From Streptomyces aureocirculatus (GTDB taxonomy: Bacteria > Actinomycetota > Actinomycetes > Streptomycetales > Streptomycetaceae), in the NCBI RefSeq assembly GCF_000720475.1, contig NZ_JOAP01000030.1, positions 1 to 64,000 of the forward strand: a stretch of 64,000 nt of DNA. The letters run 5' to 3'. A program made the translations under genes and the position numbers. This document shows positions 32,401 to 40,547 of the stretch, one piece after another. The notes under the pieces were generated by a model. That model saw nothing but the letters and a program-made list of their open reading frames with translations. It was not told the origin of the DNA and did no database searches. Position 1 is the stretch's first letter, and the number at the start of each line of letters is the position of its first letter.

Positions 32401-35040
32401 TCAGATCATCGGTGACGAGCCGGAACCACCGCCCGGACCGCTCGGTGTGCCGGACCCGCCCGCCGCCGAGCCGCTCGCGACCGGGCTCGAAGCGGCCGGG
32501 TCGCTCGCCGAGTTCGAGGTGTCCGGTGGGGACGGCGGCGTCGTCGGGGTGGGCGGCGGGGTCGTCGGCGTGGGCGGCGGGGTCGTCGGTGTGGTGGGCG
32601 GGGTCGTCGGCGGCTTCGTCGGCGGCTTGGTGGGCTTGGTCGGCTTGTCCGTCGGCTTGGTGGGCTTGTCGGTCGGCTCGGTCGGCTTGTCGCTCGGCCT
32701 GTCCGAGGGCTTGCCGCTGGGCTTGCCCGAGGGGGCCTTCGCGTCGTCGCTCTCCGCCGGGCGGCCGCTCGTGCTCGGCTTCGGATCGTCCGATGTGCCG
32801 GGGACGCCGTCCTTGCCGGGGTCGGACGGGCGTGCCGTGGAGTCGTCGCCCGGCTCGTCGGCGCCGGGATCGCCGTCCTCGTCGTCGGCGCTCGCCGACT
32901 GGTCGGTGCGGACCCGCTCGGCCGGGCCACCGCCACCGTCGTCGGACGTCGCGCCGAGCGTCACCACCGTGCCGAGCACCGCCACGAGCAGGGCGCCCGC
33001 GGCGGCCGCGACCAGATTGCGCCGGGTGCCCCGCAGGATCGAGCGGCGGCCGGGCGCGGGTGCCGTGCCGGGGCTCGCCGCGGGGGCGGCCCTGTGGGTC
33101 ACCACGGTGTCGGGTTCGGGCGGCTGTGTGGGCGGCGCGAACGCCGTGGGGACGCCGCCGGGGGGCGACGCGGACTCCTCGTAGCGGGCGTCGGGCACCT
33201 CTTCGCCCGCCGTCGACCGGTCCCCGGGCAGCACCCCGCCGGAGCAGTCGGCGACCAGGGCGAGCGCCCTGCGCCCTGCGATCATGCCGCGTTTGTCGGC
33301 GAGCGCGCCACGCAGGCCGATGGAGGCCTCCAGTTCGGCGCGGGCCCGGTCGAGGAGTCCGGCGCAGAGCGCGAGGATGCCCAACTCGTGGTGGAAGTAG
33401 GCCTCTTCCGCGACCTCGCCCGAGGTGCGCGAGGCCTCCTGGCCGCAGCGCAGGGCCCGCTCCCAGGCGCCCCAGTGCAGCCCGCCGGCGAAGGCGGGCG
33501 CGACCGTGCGGGCGAGCAGCACCGCGGCGGACGGCTCACCGGGGCCGCCGTCGGTGCCCCCGGCCGCGGGGCCGTTGACCAGGGCCGTGAGGGTGGCGAG
33601 CACGGCGTCGGCCTCGGCGGCGACCCGCTCGGGGCCGACCGAGGGGTGCCCCGACCACCAGGCGTAGTGCTGGGCAGCGGACTGCACGTTGGCGGCGGCG
33701 TCGTCGGCGTACCCGGCGCTCTCCAACTGGGCACGGACACCGGCCGCGAGGCGGTAGTGGCCGCCGACGGGGGTGACGAGGGCGCAGTCGACGAGCTCGG
33801 AGAGCGCGGCGTCGGCGTGCGTGTCGCCGACGAGCGCGGGCAGGTGGGCCGGGTGCGGCAGCTCCCCGCCGAGCGCGACGGCGAAGCGGAGCGCGGCGCG
33901 CGCGGAGGCGCTGAGGCGGGAGGCGAGCAGCGCGGCGGGCGCGGCGCCGTCGGCCAGCGACGGCAGCGGGACCTCGGTCTCACCCGCGGCGCCGAACGGG
34001 GCGTCGAAGGCGGCGGCGCCGTCGGGTCCGGTGCCGTGTCCGTACGCGTCGAGGGCGCCTGGGGCGGCCCGCAGCCGGTCGCACTGGCGCAGCAGGGCGC
34101 CCGCCTGGACGAAGCGCAGCGGCAGGCCTTCGGACTCGAACCACAGGTCGCCCGCCCAGTTGGCCTCGTCGTCGCTGAGGACGCGGCCGACGACGCGCTC
34201 TAGGAGTTCGAGGCTGCTGCCGCGGCCGATCCCGCCGAGGAAGACCTCTTCGAGGTGGGAGCCGGGCGACGGGGCGGGCACGTCGGGCGTCGCGGCGACG
34301 AGGAAGGCGCACTCGGGGGTCGCGTCCAGGAGCTCTTCGAGGGCGGCGCCGCCGAACTCCAGGTCGTCCAGGACGACGACGGCGCCGATCTCGCCGAGCA
34401 GTTCCCGCAGCACGGTCCGGTCGGGGCGGTGCAGGGGCGCGTCGTGGACGGCGGCGAAGAGGTCGTACAGGAGGTCGTTGACCGTGCGGTGGTAGCCGCT
34501 GAGGCGGATCACGCCGTCGGGGGCGAGGCCGGCGCAGTCCTCGGCGACGGCGGCGAGCAGGGCGGTGCGGCCGGATCCGGCGGGTCCGGTGAGGCGCACG
34601 GAGCGGCCGCGGGCGAGCAGCCGCGCCAGGCGCTCGCGCTCCTCCTGGCGCTCAAGGAGCGGAAGGCGGGGCAGGACGGGGCCCGGCGGTACCGGCGGCA
34701 GGGTGGTCCTGCGGTGTTCGGCGCGCTCGGTGGCCGTGCGCTTGCGCGGGCGGCCGGGCCGCTCACCCGGCGGGCAGGGTTCTATCTCGCTGCCGTCGAC
34801 GGGGTTGACGGTGAGCAGGAGGCCGCCGGAGGTCACCTGCACCGTGCGGGCGATCGCCGGTGGCCCGAAATCGGCCGCGGCCGGGGCGCTCGGGCCCGCC
34901 GGTGGCGGGTCGGCGTCGGGTGGCGTGCGGGGCTCGCGCGCCGTGCTGTCGTCGTCGGTGCCTTCGCGGCCGATCCGCGCGTCTTCGCGGTCGTCACCGT
35001 CGTGGCCGTACTCTTCGGGTCCCCGGTTCATCGGGTCCAT
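32401..35040 (-). CDS. Large NTPase with membrane segment and Pro/Thr-rich C-terminal tail
   Basis: This 879-residue protein combines an acidic N-terminus (DDREDARIGREG) with an AAA/STAND-like nucleotide-binding region. Walker A is RLTGPAGSGRTALL near residue 155 and Walker B is GAVVVLDDLEFGG near 225. An alpha-helical middle follows to about 640. One transmembrane helix (NLVAAAAGALLVAVLGTVVTLG) is near residue 690. The remaining ~170 residues are Asp/Pro/Ser/Thr-rich with KPT and TPPPTP repeats, probably crossing the cell wall. So the ATPase is cytoplasmic with an extracellular tail. ATG 35040 has a second ATG three codons later. The function is not known to me. Confidence 0.75.
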   Translation of the reverse strand: MDPMNRGPEEYGHDGDDREDARIGREGTDDDSTAREPRTPPDADPPPAGPSAPAAADFGPPAIARTVQVTSGGLLLTVNPVDGSEIEPCPPGERPGRPRKRTATERAEHRRTTLPPVPPGPVLPRLPLLERQEERERLARLLARGRSVRLTGPAGSGRTALLAAVAEDCAGLAPDGVIRLSGYHRTVNDLLYDLFAAVHDAPLHRPDRTVLRELLGEIGAVVVLDDLEFGGAALEELLDATPECAFLVAATPDVPAPSPGSHLEEVFLGGIGRGSSLELLERVVGRVLSDDEANWAGDLWFESEGLPLRFVQAGALLRQCDRLRAAPGALDAYGHGTGPDGAAAFDAPFGAAGETEVPLPSLADGAAPAALLASRLSASARAALRFAVALGGELPHPAHLPALVGDTHADAALSELVDCALVTPVGGHYRLAAGVRAQLESAGYADDAAANVQSAAQHYAWWSGHPSVGPERVAAEADAVLATLTALVNGPAAGGTDGGPGEPSAAVLLARTVAPAFAGGLHWGAWERALRCGQEASRTSGEVAEEAYFHHELGILALCAGLLDRARAELEASIGLRGALADKRGMIAGRRALALVADCSGGVLPGDRSTAGEEVPDARYEESASPPGGVPTAFAPPTQPPEPDTVVTHRAAPAASPGTAPAPGRRSILRGTRRNLVAAAAGALLVAVLGTVVTLGATSDDGGGGPAERVRTDQSASADDEDGDPGADEPGDDSTARPSDPGKDGVPGTSDDPKPSTSGRPAESDDAKAPSGKPSGKPSDRPSDKPTEPTDKPTKPTDKPTKPTKPPTKPPTTPPTTPTTPPPTPTTPPPTPTTPPSPPDTSNSASDPAASSPVASGSAAGGSGTPSGPGGGSGSSPMI

Positions 35041-35275
35041 GGTCTCAGCCCCCCAGACGCGTCGTGTGCGAAGCCCCCTCCGGCCCCCAGCACACCGCGA
35101 TGTCGCTTCTGGTCCGGTGCCCCCGAGCGGGTTCGTTCATCGGCAGGCGACCGAACCCTAAACCGACTTCAGTATCCCCGCGGAGGGCGGGGTGGCACCC
35201 GGCCCGAGACGTCACAGTCTCGTGAGGATTGTGCGCGAGGTGCGCTTCCGCGCCCCTGCGCACCCCTCGCGCGGT

Positions 35276-35599
35276 TCATACGCGAGGGAGCGATTCGACC
35301 CCGATGCCGCCTTCGATGGCGAGGATGCGGTGGAGCCGGGTGGCGACGAGGAGGCGCTGCATCTGTGGTGGCACGTCGCGCAGGACGAGCCGGCGGCCGC
35401 AGCGTCCGGCGCGCCGGTGCGCGCCCATGATGACGCCGAGTCCCGTGGCGTCCCACGAGTCGAGTTCGGACAGGTCGAGCACCAGGTCGCCGGCGCCGTC
35501 GTCGACGGCCGAGTGCAGGACCGTACGGGCGTCCGCCGCGCTGCGTACGTCGAGGCGTCCCCCGACGACCAGCTCGGCCTGGTCGCCCCTGATGTGCAT
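35276..35599 (-). CDS. STAS-domain anti-sigma factor antagonist-like protein
   Basis: This 107-residue single STAS domain begins MHIRGDQAELVVGGRLDVRSAADARTVLH. Such proteins bind anti-sigma kinases and are switched off by phosphorylation. The motif is DSWDATGLGVIMG where the family usually has D-S-(S/T)-G-L-G; the position after Asp is Ala and the next is Thr. Phospho-control may therefore be altered or use Thr. ATG 35599 follows GGGGAG. It stands alone between the NTPase and the dehydrogenase, and no kinase partner is adjacent. Confidence 0.85.
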   Translation of the reverse strand: MHIRGDQAELVVGGRLDVRSAADARTVLHSAVDDGAGDLVLDLSELDSWDATGLGVIMGAHRRAGRCGRRLVLRDVPPQMQRLLVATRLHRILAIEGGIGVESLPRV

Positions 35600-35773
35600 A
35601 TGCGCTCCCCAAGAGTGCGGTGTCGTATGTGACGCCTGTGCCGCCAGGGCGTCTGTGTATGTCACAGCAACTGACTGTCGCTCGGGTACGGAAGTTGCCG
35701 TCTGTAAGCGAACCGATACCGAATTCACCCCGAGGGGTGACCCCAGGGGGCGTACGGGCGTGCGCGGCCGCCG

Positions 35774-36622
35774 TCAGTGCTTGTAGAAGCCCTGCCCGCT
35801 CTTGCGGCCGATGTCACCGGCGTCAACCATCCGGCGCATCAGCTCGGGCGGCGCGAACTTCTCGTCCTGGGACTCGGTGTAGATGTTGTCGGTGGCGTGC
35901 AGCAGGATGTCGACGCCGGTGAGGTCGGCGGTCGCGAGCGGGCCCATGGCGTGGCCGAAGCCGAGCTTGCAGGCGATGTCGATGTCCTCGGCGCTCGCGA
36001 CGCCCGACTCGTAGAGCTTGGCGGCCTCGACGACGAGCGCCGAGATGAGCCGGGTGGTGACGAAGCCCGCGACGTCGCGGTTGACGACGATGCAGGTCTT
36101 GCCGACGGACTCGGCGAACTCACGGGTGGCGGCGAGGGTTTCGTCGCTCGTCTTGTGGCCGCGCACCAGCTCGCAGAGCTGCATCATCGGCACCGGCGAG
36201 AAGAAGTGCGCGCCGACGACGCGCTCCGGGCGCTCCGTCACCGCGGCGATCTTGGTGATCGGGATGGCGGAGGTGTTGGAGGCGAGCACGGTGTCGTCGC
36301 GTACGAGCTTGTCGAGCGCCCGGAAGATCTCGTGCTTGATCTCGAGCTTCTCGAAGACGGCCTCGACGACGACGTCCGCGTCGGCGGCGGCGTCCAGGTC
36401 GGTGGTGGTCGTGATGCGGCCGAGAGCGGCCTCGGCGTCGGCGGCGTCGAGCTTGCCCTTGCCGACGAACTTCTCGTACGAGGCCTTGATGCCGTCGGTG
36501 CCCCGGGTCAGCGCTTCGTCGGTGACGTCACGCAGGACGACGTCCCAGCCCGCCTGGGCGGAGACCTGGGCGATTCCGGACCCCATGAGTCCGGCTCCGA
36601 TGACGGCGAGCTTCCGTGCCAC
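35774..36622 (-). CDS. 3-hydroxybutyryl-CoA dehydrogenase
   Basis: This 282-residue NAD(P)-dependent 3-hydroxyacyl-CoA dehydrogenase has an N-terminal Rossmann motif (LAVIGAGLMGSGIAQ). The catalytic segment is GAHFFSPVPMMQLCELV and a C-terminal 3HCDH domain begins RDVAGFVTTRLISALV. It converts acetoacetyl-CoA and 3-hydroxybutyryl-CoA, so it could follow the thiolase at 17.5 kb. GTG 36622 has AAGGGGAG; ten more upstream codons are open. It is monocistronic by spacing. Confidence 0.92.
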   Translation of the reverse strand: MARKLAVIGAGLMGSGIAQVSAQAGWDVVLRDVTDEALTRGTDGIKASYEKFVGKGKLDAADAEAALGRITTTTDLDAAADADVVVEAVFEKLEIKHEIFRALDKLVRDDTVLASNTSAIPITKIAAVTERPERVVGAHFFSPVPMMQLCELVRGHKTSDETLAATREFAESVGKTCIVVNRDVAGFVTTRLISALVVEAAKLYESGVASAEDIDIACKLGFGHAMGPLATADLTGVDILLHATDNIYTESQDEKFAPPELMRRMVDAGDIGRKSGQGFYKH

Positions 36623-36792
36623 GTTACGACTCCCCTTACCTGCGTACGACAACGCACTTACACGCTGTTTACGTTTCGCTCCGGTCCGGACACTAGCGGG
36701 CGCAGCCGCTCATGGGGCGGGTAAGAGACGCACGCCACGTCCCCTTTGACGGACATCACACCGGGCGGTGAGGGGGGCGGGCCTTCGGGGCG

Positions 36793-37434
36793 TCAGGCGG
36801 GCGCGCGGGTCCCGTAGTTGAGGATCTTCTCGCCGAGCAGCTCCTCCACTTCGTCGAGCAGGCCGAGGGCTTCGCGGGAGACCTCCGCCGGTGTTCTGCG
36901 CTTGGCCATCTCGGCGCCGATCCAGGCGAAGACGGTGCCGTAGGCCCAGGAGAGCTGGCCCGCGACGAGTTCGGGGAGGTGGCTCACCGGGTCGGCGCCC
37001 GCCTCCTCGCGCAGGGTGGCCTCCAGGTCCCGCAGGCTCTCCTGTTGCAAGGCCCACAGGCGGGAGCGCAGCGCGGGCGAGTCGGTGATGACCTTCATGA
37101 AGTCGGCGTAGCCCTCGAAGAGGCCGACGGTCGGCGAGACGCCCTCGACCAGGACGCGCAGCTCGCGCAGGACGGCGTCGGCGGCGGACTCCCCCACCCG
37201 GCGCCCGCGGACCCACCGGGAGAGCCGGTCGATCATCTCCAGGCCGCGGTCGAGGAACAGGTCCTCCTTGGCCGGGAAGTAGTTGTAGACCGTGTTGACC
37301 GAGACGTCGGCGGCCTCGGCGATCTCCGCGATGGTCACGGCGGCGAACCCGCGCTCCAGGAACAGACCGGTCGCGATGTCCGAGATCCGCTGCTTGGTCT
37401 GCCGCTTCTTGCGCTCCCTCAGTCCTTCAGCCAT
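36793..37434 (-). CDS. TetR-family transcriptional regulator
   Basis: This 213-residue protein has the N-terminal HTH RISDIATGLFLERGFAAVTIAEIAEAADVSVNTVYNYFPAKEDLF (residues 15-60) and a helical ligand domain. It is divergent from the ABC exporter pair at 37534-39090 across 99 bases. That stretch is unusually AT-rich for this genome, as expected of a promoter/operator. It very likely represses the exporter in the absence of a ligand; the ligand is unknown. Confidence 0.92.
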   Translation of the reverse strand: MAEGLRERKKRQTKQRISDIATGLFLERGFAAVTIAEIAEAADVSVNTVYNYFPAKEDLFLDRGLEMIDRLSRWVRGRRVGESAADAVLRELRVLVEGVSPTVGLFEGYADFMKVITDSPALRSRLWALQQESLRDLEATLREEAGADPVSHLPELVAGQLSWAYGTVFAWIGAEMAKRRTPAEVSREALGLLDEVEELLGEKILNYGTRAPA

Positions 37435-37533
37435 GGCTCAGTCCCTCCGTCATGGCCCCATCGTAGCTTCGCTGGCCTCTATTAAACATTGGGCACGTTG
37501 CAAATTTTCAGTGACTCTGTTTTTGTGGTCTCC

Positions 37534-38316
37534 ATGCCAATCATCAGCACCGCGGGCCTCGCCAGGACGTTCACGACGAAGGCGGGCTCCGTCGAAGCCG
37601 TGCGCGGCATCGACCTGACCGTCTCCGCCGGCGAGATCCTCGGCTTCCTCGGACCGAACGGCGCGGGCAAGACGACGACCCTGCGCATGCTCACCACGCT
37701 GCTCGCGCCCACCGGGGGCGCGGCCACCGTCGCGGGCTTCGACCTGCGGAAGGACCCGGCGGCCGTCCGCCGGAAGATCGGGTACGTCGCCCAGTCCGGC
37801 GGCGTCGACCCGCAGGAGACCCTGCGCGACGAACTCGTGCTCCAGGGCCGGCTCCACGGCCGGAGCAGGGCCGATGCCGAGTCCCGCACCGCCGAGCTCG
37901 CGGCGGAGCTCGGCCTCACCGAGCTGCTCGACCGCAGGACCGCCGCCCTCTCCGGCGGCCAGCGGCGCAGGATGGACATCGCCCTCGGCCTCATCCACCG
38001 GCCCGAGGTGCTCTTCCTCGACGAGCCGACGACGGGGCTCGACCCGGGCAGCAGGGCCGATCTGTGGCGCCTTGTGCGGGCGCTGCGCGACACGTACGGC
38101 ACGACCGTCTTCCTCACCACGCACTATCTGGACGAGGCGGACGCGCTCGCGGACCGGATCGTCGTCGTGGACAAGGGCGTGGTCGCCGCCGACGGCACCC
38201 CCGCCGCGCTCAAACAGCGGTACGCCGGATCGCCCGAGGCCTCGCTCCAGGACGCCTTCCTCGCCATCACCGGACGCGCCCCCGCGCCCGTCGACGCCAC
38301 CCCCGTAGCCATCTGA
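37534..38316 (+). CDS. ABC exporter ATP-binding protein (DrrA-like)
   Basis: This 260-residue ATPase resembles the daunorubicin-resistance DrrA type. It contains GPNGAGKTTTLRML, the Q-loop VAQSGGVDP, signature LSGGQRRRMDIALGL, Walker B LFLDEPTTGLDP and switch THYLDEAD. ATG 37534 begins MPIISTAGL; the 15 open codons upstream lie in the AT-rich promoter region. The permease gene follows after 27 bases. Together with the divergent TetR it forms a drug- or metabolite-efflux module. Confidence 0.92.
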   Translation: MPIISTAGLARTFTTKAGSVEAVRGIDLTVSAGEILGFLGPNGAGKTTTLRMLTTLLAPTGGAATVAGFDLRKDPAAVRRKIGYVAQSGGVDPQETLRDELVLQGRLHGRSRADAESRTAELAAELGLTELLDRRTAALSGGQRRRMDIALGLIHRPEVLFLDEPTTGLDPGSRADLWRLVRALRDTYGTTVFLTTHYLDEADALADRIVVVDKGVVAADGTPAALKQRYAGSPEASLQDAFLAITGRAPAPVDATPVAI

Positions 38317-38343
38317 CGGCAAGCACCCCCACAGGACACCGCC

Positions 38344-39090
38344 ATGCTCATGCACGACACCGCGCTGCTGTTCCAGCGCTATGCCCGCCAGACCCTGCGC
38401 TCGAAGTTCCAGATGCTCTTCGGCGCCCTGATGCCGCTGCTGTACCTGCTGTTCTTCGGCCCGCTGCTCACCGATATGCCGCTGGGCGCACGCGGCGACT
38501 CCTGGCAGGTCCTGGTGCCGGGCCTGCTGCTCCAGCTCAGCCTGTTCGGCGCCTCGTTCAGCGGCTTCGCCCTCATCATGGAGAACAACTGGGGAGTGGT
38601 GGAGCGGCTGCGCGCCACCCCGGTGAGCCGTCCCGCGCTGCTGCTCGGACGGCTGCTGCGGGATGCCGCGCTGTTCGTCGCGCAGTCGGTGCTGCTTGTG
38701 CTCGCCGCGCTGGTCATGGGCCTGCGCGCGCCCCTCGCCGGCATCCTGCTCGGCTTCGCGTTCGTGGCCCTGCTGACCTGCGCCCTCGCCTCGCTGTCGT
38801 ACGCGCTCGCGCTCAAGATCGACACTCCGCAGTCGTTCGGCCCGACGGTCAACGCCCTCGCCATGCCCTCCATGCTGCTGTCCGGCCTGATGCTCCCGAT
38901 GGCCCTCGCGCCCAACTGGCTCGACGTGCTCTCGCACTTCACGCCGTTCCGCTACCTGGTGGACGCGGTGCGCGACGCGTACGTGGGCATGTACGCGACC
39001 TCCACCATGCTGTACGGGGCACTGGTCGCCGTCGGCTTCGCGGCACTCGCCGTGACCATCGGCACCCGGGCCTATCGAAGCGCCCCGTAG
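38344..39090 (+). CDS. ABC-2 type exporter permease (DrrB-like)
   Basis: This 248-residue protein has six hydrophobic helices. QRYARQTLRSKFQMLFGALMPLLYLLFFG leads into the first, and MPSMLLSGLMLPMALAPNWLDVLSHFTPFRYLVDAVR is the ABC-2 signature region near the C-terminus. It is co-transcribed with the ATPase. Its stop lies at the left arm of a large nested hairpin (39090-39203). Confidence 0.92.
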   Translation: MLMHDTALLFQRYARQTLRSKFQMLFGALMPLLYLLFFGPLLTDMPLGARGDSWQVLVPGLLLQLSLFGASFSGFALIMENNWGVVERLRATPVSRPALLLGRLLRDAALFVAQSVLLVLAALVMGLRAPLAGILLGFAFVALLTCALASLSYALALKIDTPQSFGPTVNALAMPSMLLSGLMLPMALAPNWLDVLSHFTPFRYLVDAVRDAYVGMYATSTMLYGALVAVGFAALAVTIGTRAYRSAP

Positions 39091-39224
39091 GGGCGCGGGG
39101 AACTGCGCGACCAGCCACAGAAAAGCCGCAGACGCGTCTGCGTGGTCCTCGGCAGACGCGTCTGCGGCTTTTCCTGGGCTGAGCTCGCAGTTCCCCGCGC
39201 CCCTTAAAAGCCCCTGACGGGGCT
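39090..39224. terminator. Nested hairpin terminator complex
   Basis: Three structures lie within 135 bases. The outer arms are an exact 18-base inverted repeat (39090-39107 with 39186-39203). Inside is a perfect 21-base-pair stem (39121-39141 with 39152-39172) ending in TTTT. After the outer arm comes a short AAGCCCC/GGGGCTT hairpin (about 39207-39224). It follows the ABC permease and precedes the PduO gene. Confidence 0.88.
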
Positions 39225-39239
39225 TATTACGCTGGGCCC

Positions 39240-39812
39240 ATGGTCAATTTGACGCGCATCTACACACGGACCGGCGACCGGGGCACCACCGCCCTCGGGG
39301 ACATGAGCAGGACCGCCAAGACCGACCTGAGGATCTCCGCGTACGCGGACGCGAACGAGGCGAACGCCGTCATCGGGACGGCGATCGCTCTCGGCCGCCT
39401 CGACGCGGACGTCGTCAAGGTCCTCACCCGGGTCCAGAACGACCTCTTCGACGTGGGCGCGGACCTGTGCACCCCCGTCGTGCGGGACCCGGAGTACCCG
39501 CCCCTGCGCGTCGAGCAGTCGTACATCGACAAGCTGGAGGCGGACTGCGACCGCTTCAACGAGGACCTGGAGAAGCTGCGCAGCTTCATCCTGCCGGGCG
39601 GTACGCCGGGCGCGGCGCTGCTCCACCAGGCGTGCACGGTGGTGCGGCGGGCCGAGCGGTCCACCTGGGCGGCCCTCGAGGCGCACAGCGAGACCATGAA
39701 CGCCCTCACCGCGACCTACCTCAACCGCCTCTCCGACCTCCTGTTCATTCTCGCCCGTACGGCGAACAAGGAGGTCGGAGACGTGTTGTGGGTGCCGGGC
39801 GGGGAGCGCTAG
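39240..39812 (+). CDS. Cob(I)alamin adenosyltransferase, PduO type
   Basis: This 190-residue enzyme transfers adenosyl from ATP to cob(I)alamin, making adenosylcobalamin, the cofactor of methylmalonyl-CoA mutase served by MeaB. The N-terminal ATP-binding motif TRTGDRGTTALGDMSR and the C-terminal RRAERSTWAALE and NRLSDLLFILAR match the PduO/MMAB family. ATG 39240 is preceded by GGGCCC with no clear ribosome site. Its end overlaps the convergent membrane-protein gene by 4 bases. Confidence 0.94.
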   Translation: MVNLTRIYTRTGDRGTTALGDMSRTAKTDLRISAYADANEANAVIGTAIALGRLDADVVKVLTRVQNDLFDVGADLCTPVVRDPEYPPLRVEQSYIDKLEADCDRFNEDLEKLRSFILPGGTPGAALLHQACTVVRRAERSTWAALEAHSETMNALTATYLNRLSDLLFILARTANKEVGDVLWVPGGER

Positions 39813-40399
39813 CGCCGGCTCTTCGTGAGGTCCCGGGGGCGCTCGTCGTCCCGCTCCCCCGGACCCGGCGCCGACCCCCGCTTCGGGAACAGCGTGTAGC
39901 TCAGCGCGATCAGGCCGTGGATGCCCGCCGCGCGCCACGCGGTGGCCATCCAGGACTCCAGGGAGCCGGTGCGGCCGGGGTCGTCGACGTACCACTTGGC
40001 GAGAAGCAGCAGACCCGAGGCGACCGCCGCCGCGACGAGCGTGCCCAGCCAGACCTCGCCCTCGTGCCGGGCGCGCGGCCAGCCGTAGCGCGGCGGGCGC
40101 GGCACGGGGGTGCCGTTGAAGCGGTGCGCCGCGTGCCCGTCGAGCCACTTCACGGTGCGGTGGCCGTGGCCGACGGTGTAGCCGATGTAGACGGCGGCGA
40201 GGCCGTGCTTCCAGCTCGGGTCGGCGCCGTTCTTGAGGTCGAGGGCGGTGACCACGAGCAGCAACAGTTCGAGCAGGGGCTCGCAGAGCAGGATGGCGAG
40301 GCCGAGCCGTGGCATCTTCAGCAGATAGCGGGTCGCGAGCCCCGCGGCGAGCAGCACCCAGAAGCCCACCTCGCAGATGATGATCAGCGTGACGATCAC
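39809..40399 (-). CDS. Integral membrane protein of unknown function
   Basis: This 196-residue protein has about four hydrophobic segments: TLIIICEVGFWVLLAAGLA, LAILLCEPLLELLLLVVTAL, VWLGTLVAAAVASGLLLLA and the IHGLIALSYTLFP region. A conserved-looking His-rich loop (VGHGHRTVKWLDGHAAHRF) lies in the middle. GTG 40399 follows AGGAGGA at ideal spacing. It is divergent from the two-component system at 40548 and may be its target; this is only positional. Confidence 0.75.
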   Translation of the reverse strand: MIVTLIIICEVGFWVLLAAGLATRYLLKMPRLGLAILLCEPLLELLLLVVTALDLKNGADPSWKHGLAAVYIGYTVGHGHRTVKWLDGHAAHRFNGTPVPRPPRYGWPRARHEGEVWLGTLVAAAVASGLLLLAKWYVDDPGRTGSLESWMATAWRAAGIHGLIALSYTLFPKRGSAPGPGERDDERPRDLTKSRR

Positions 40400-40547
40400 G
40401 GCTCGTTCCTCCTGACACCGGTTCTGGTACTCCTCAAGGCTCTCGCCGGGACCGCCGCGGATCGTCGTCGCGAGTGACGAAGTGCGGCTGCATCCTTCGA
40501 TGTACTGGCGCTTCACCCCCCGTAGGGAGGTCAGGGAGCGCCGTCCC

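Noticed and set aside
35041..35275. Search for a small gene or alternative sigma promoter between the STAS and NTPase genes
   Set aside because: No ORF with coding character was found, and no promoter boxes matched a known class well enough to report.
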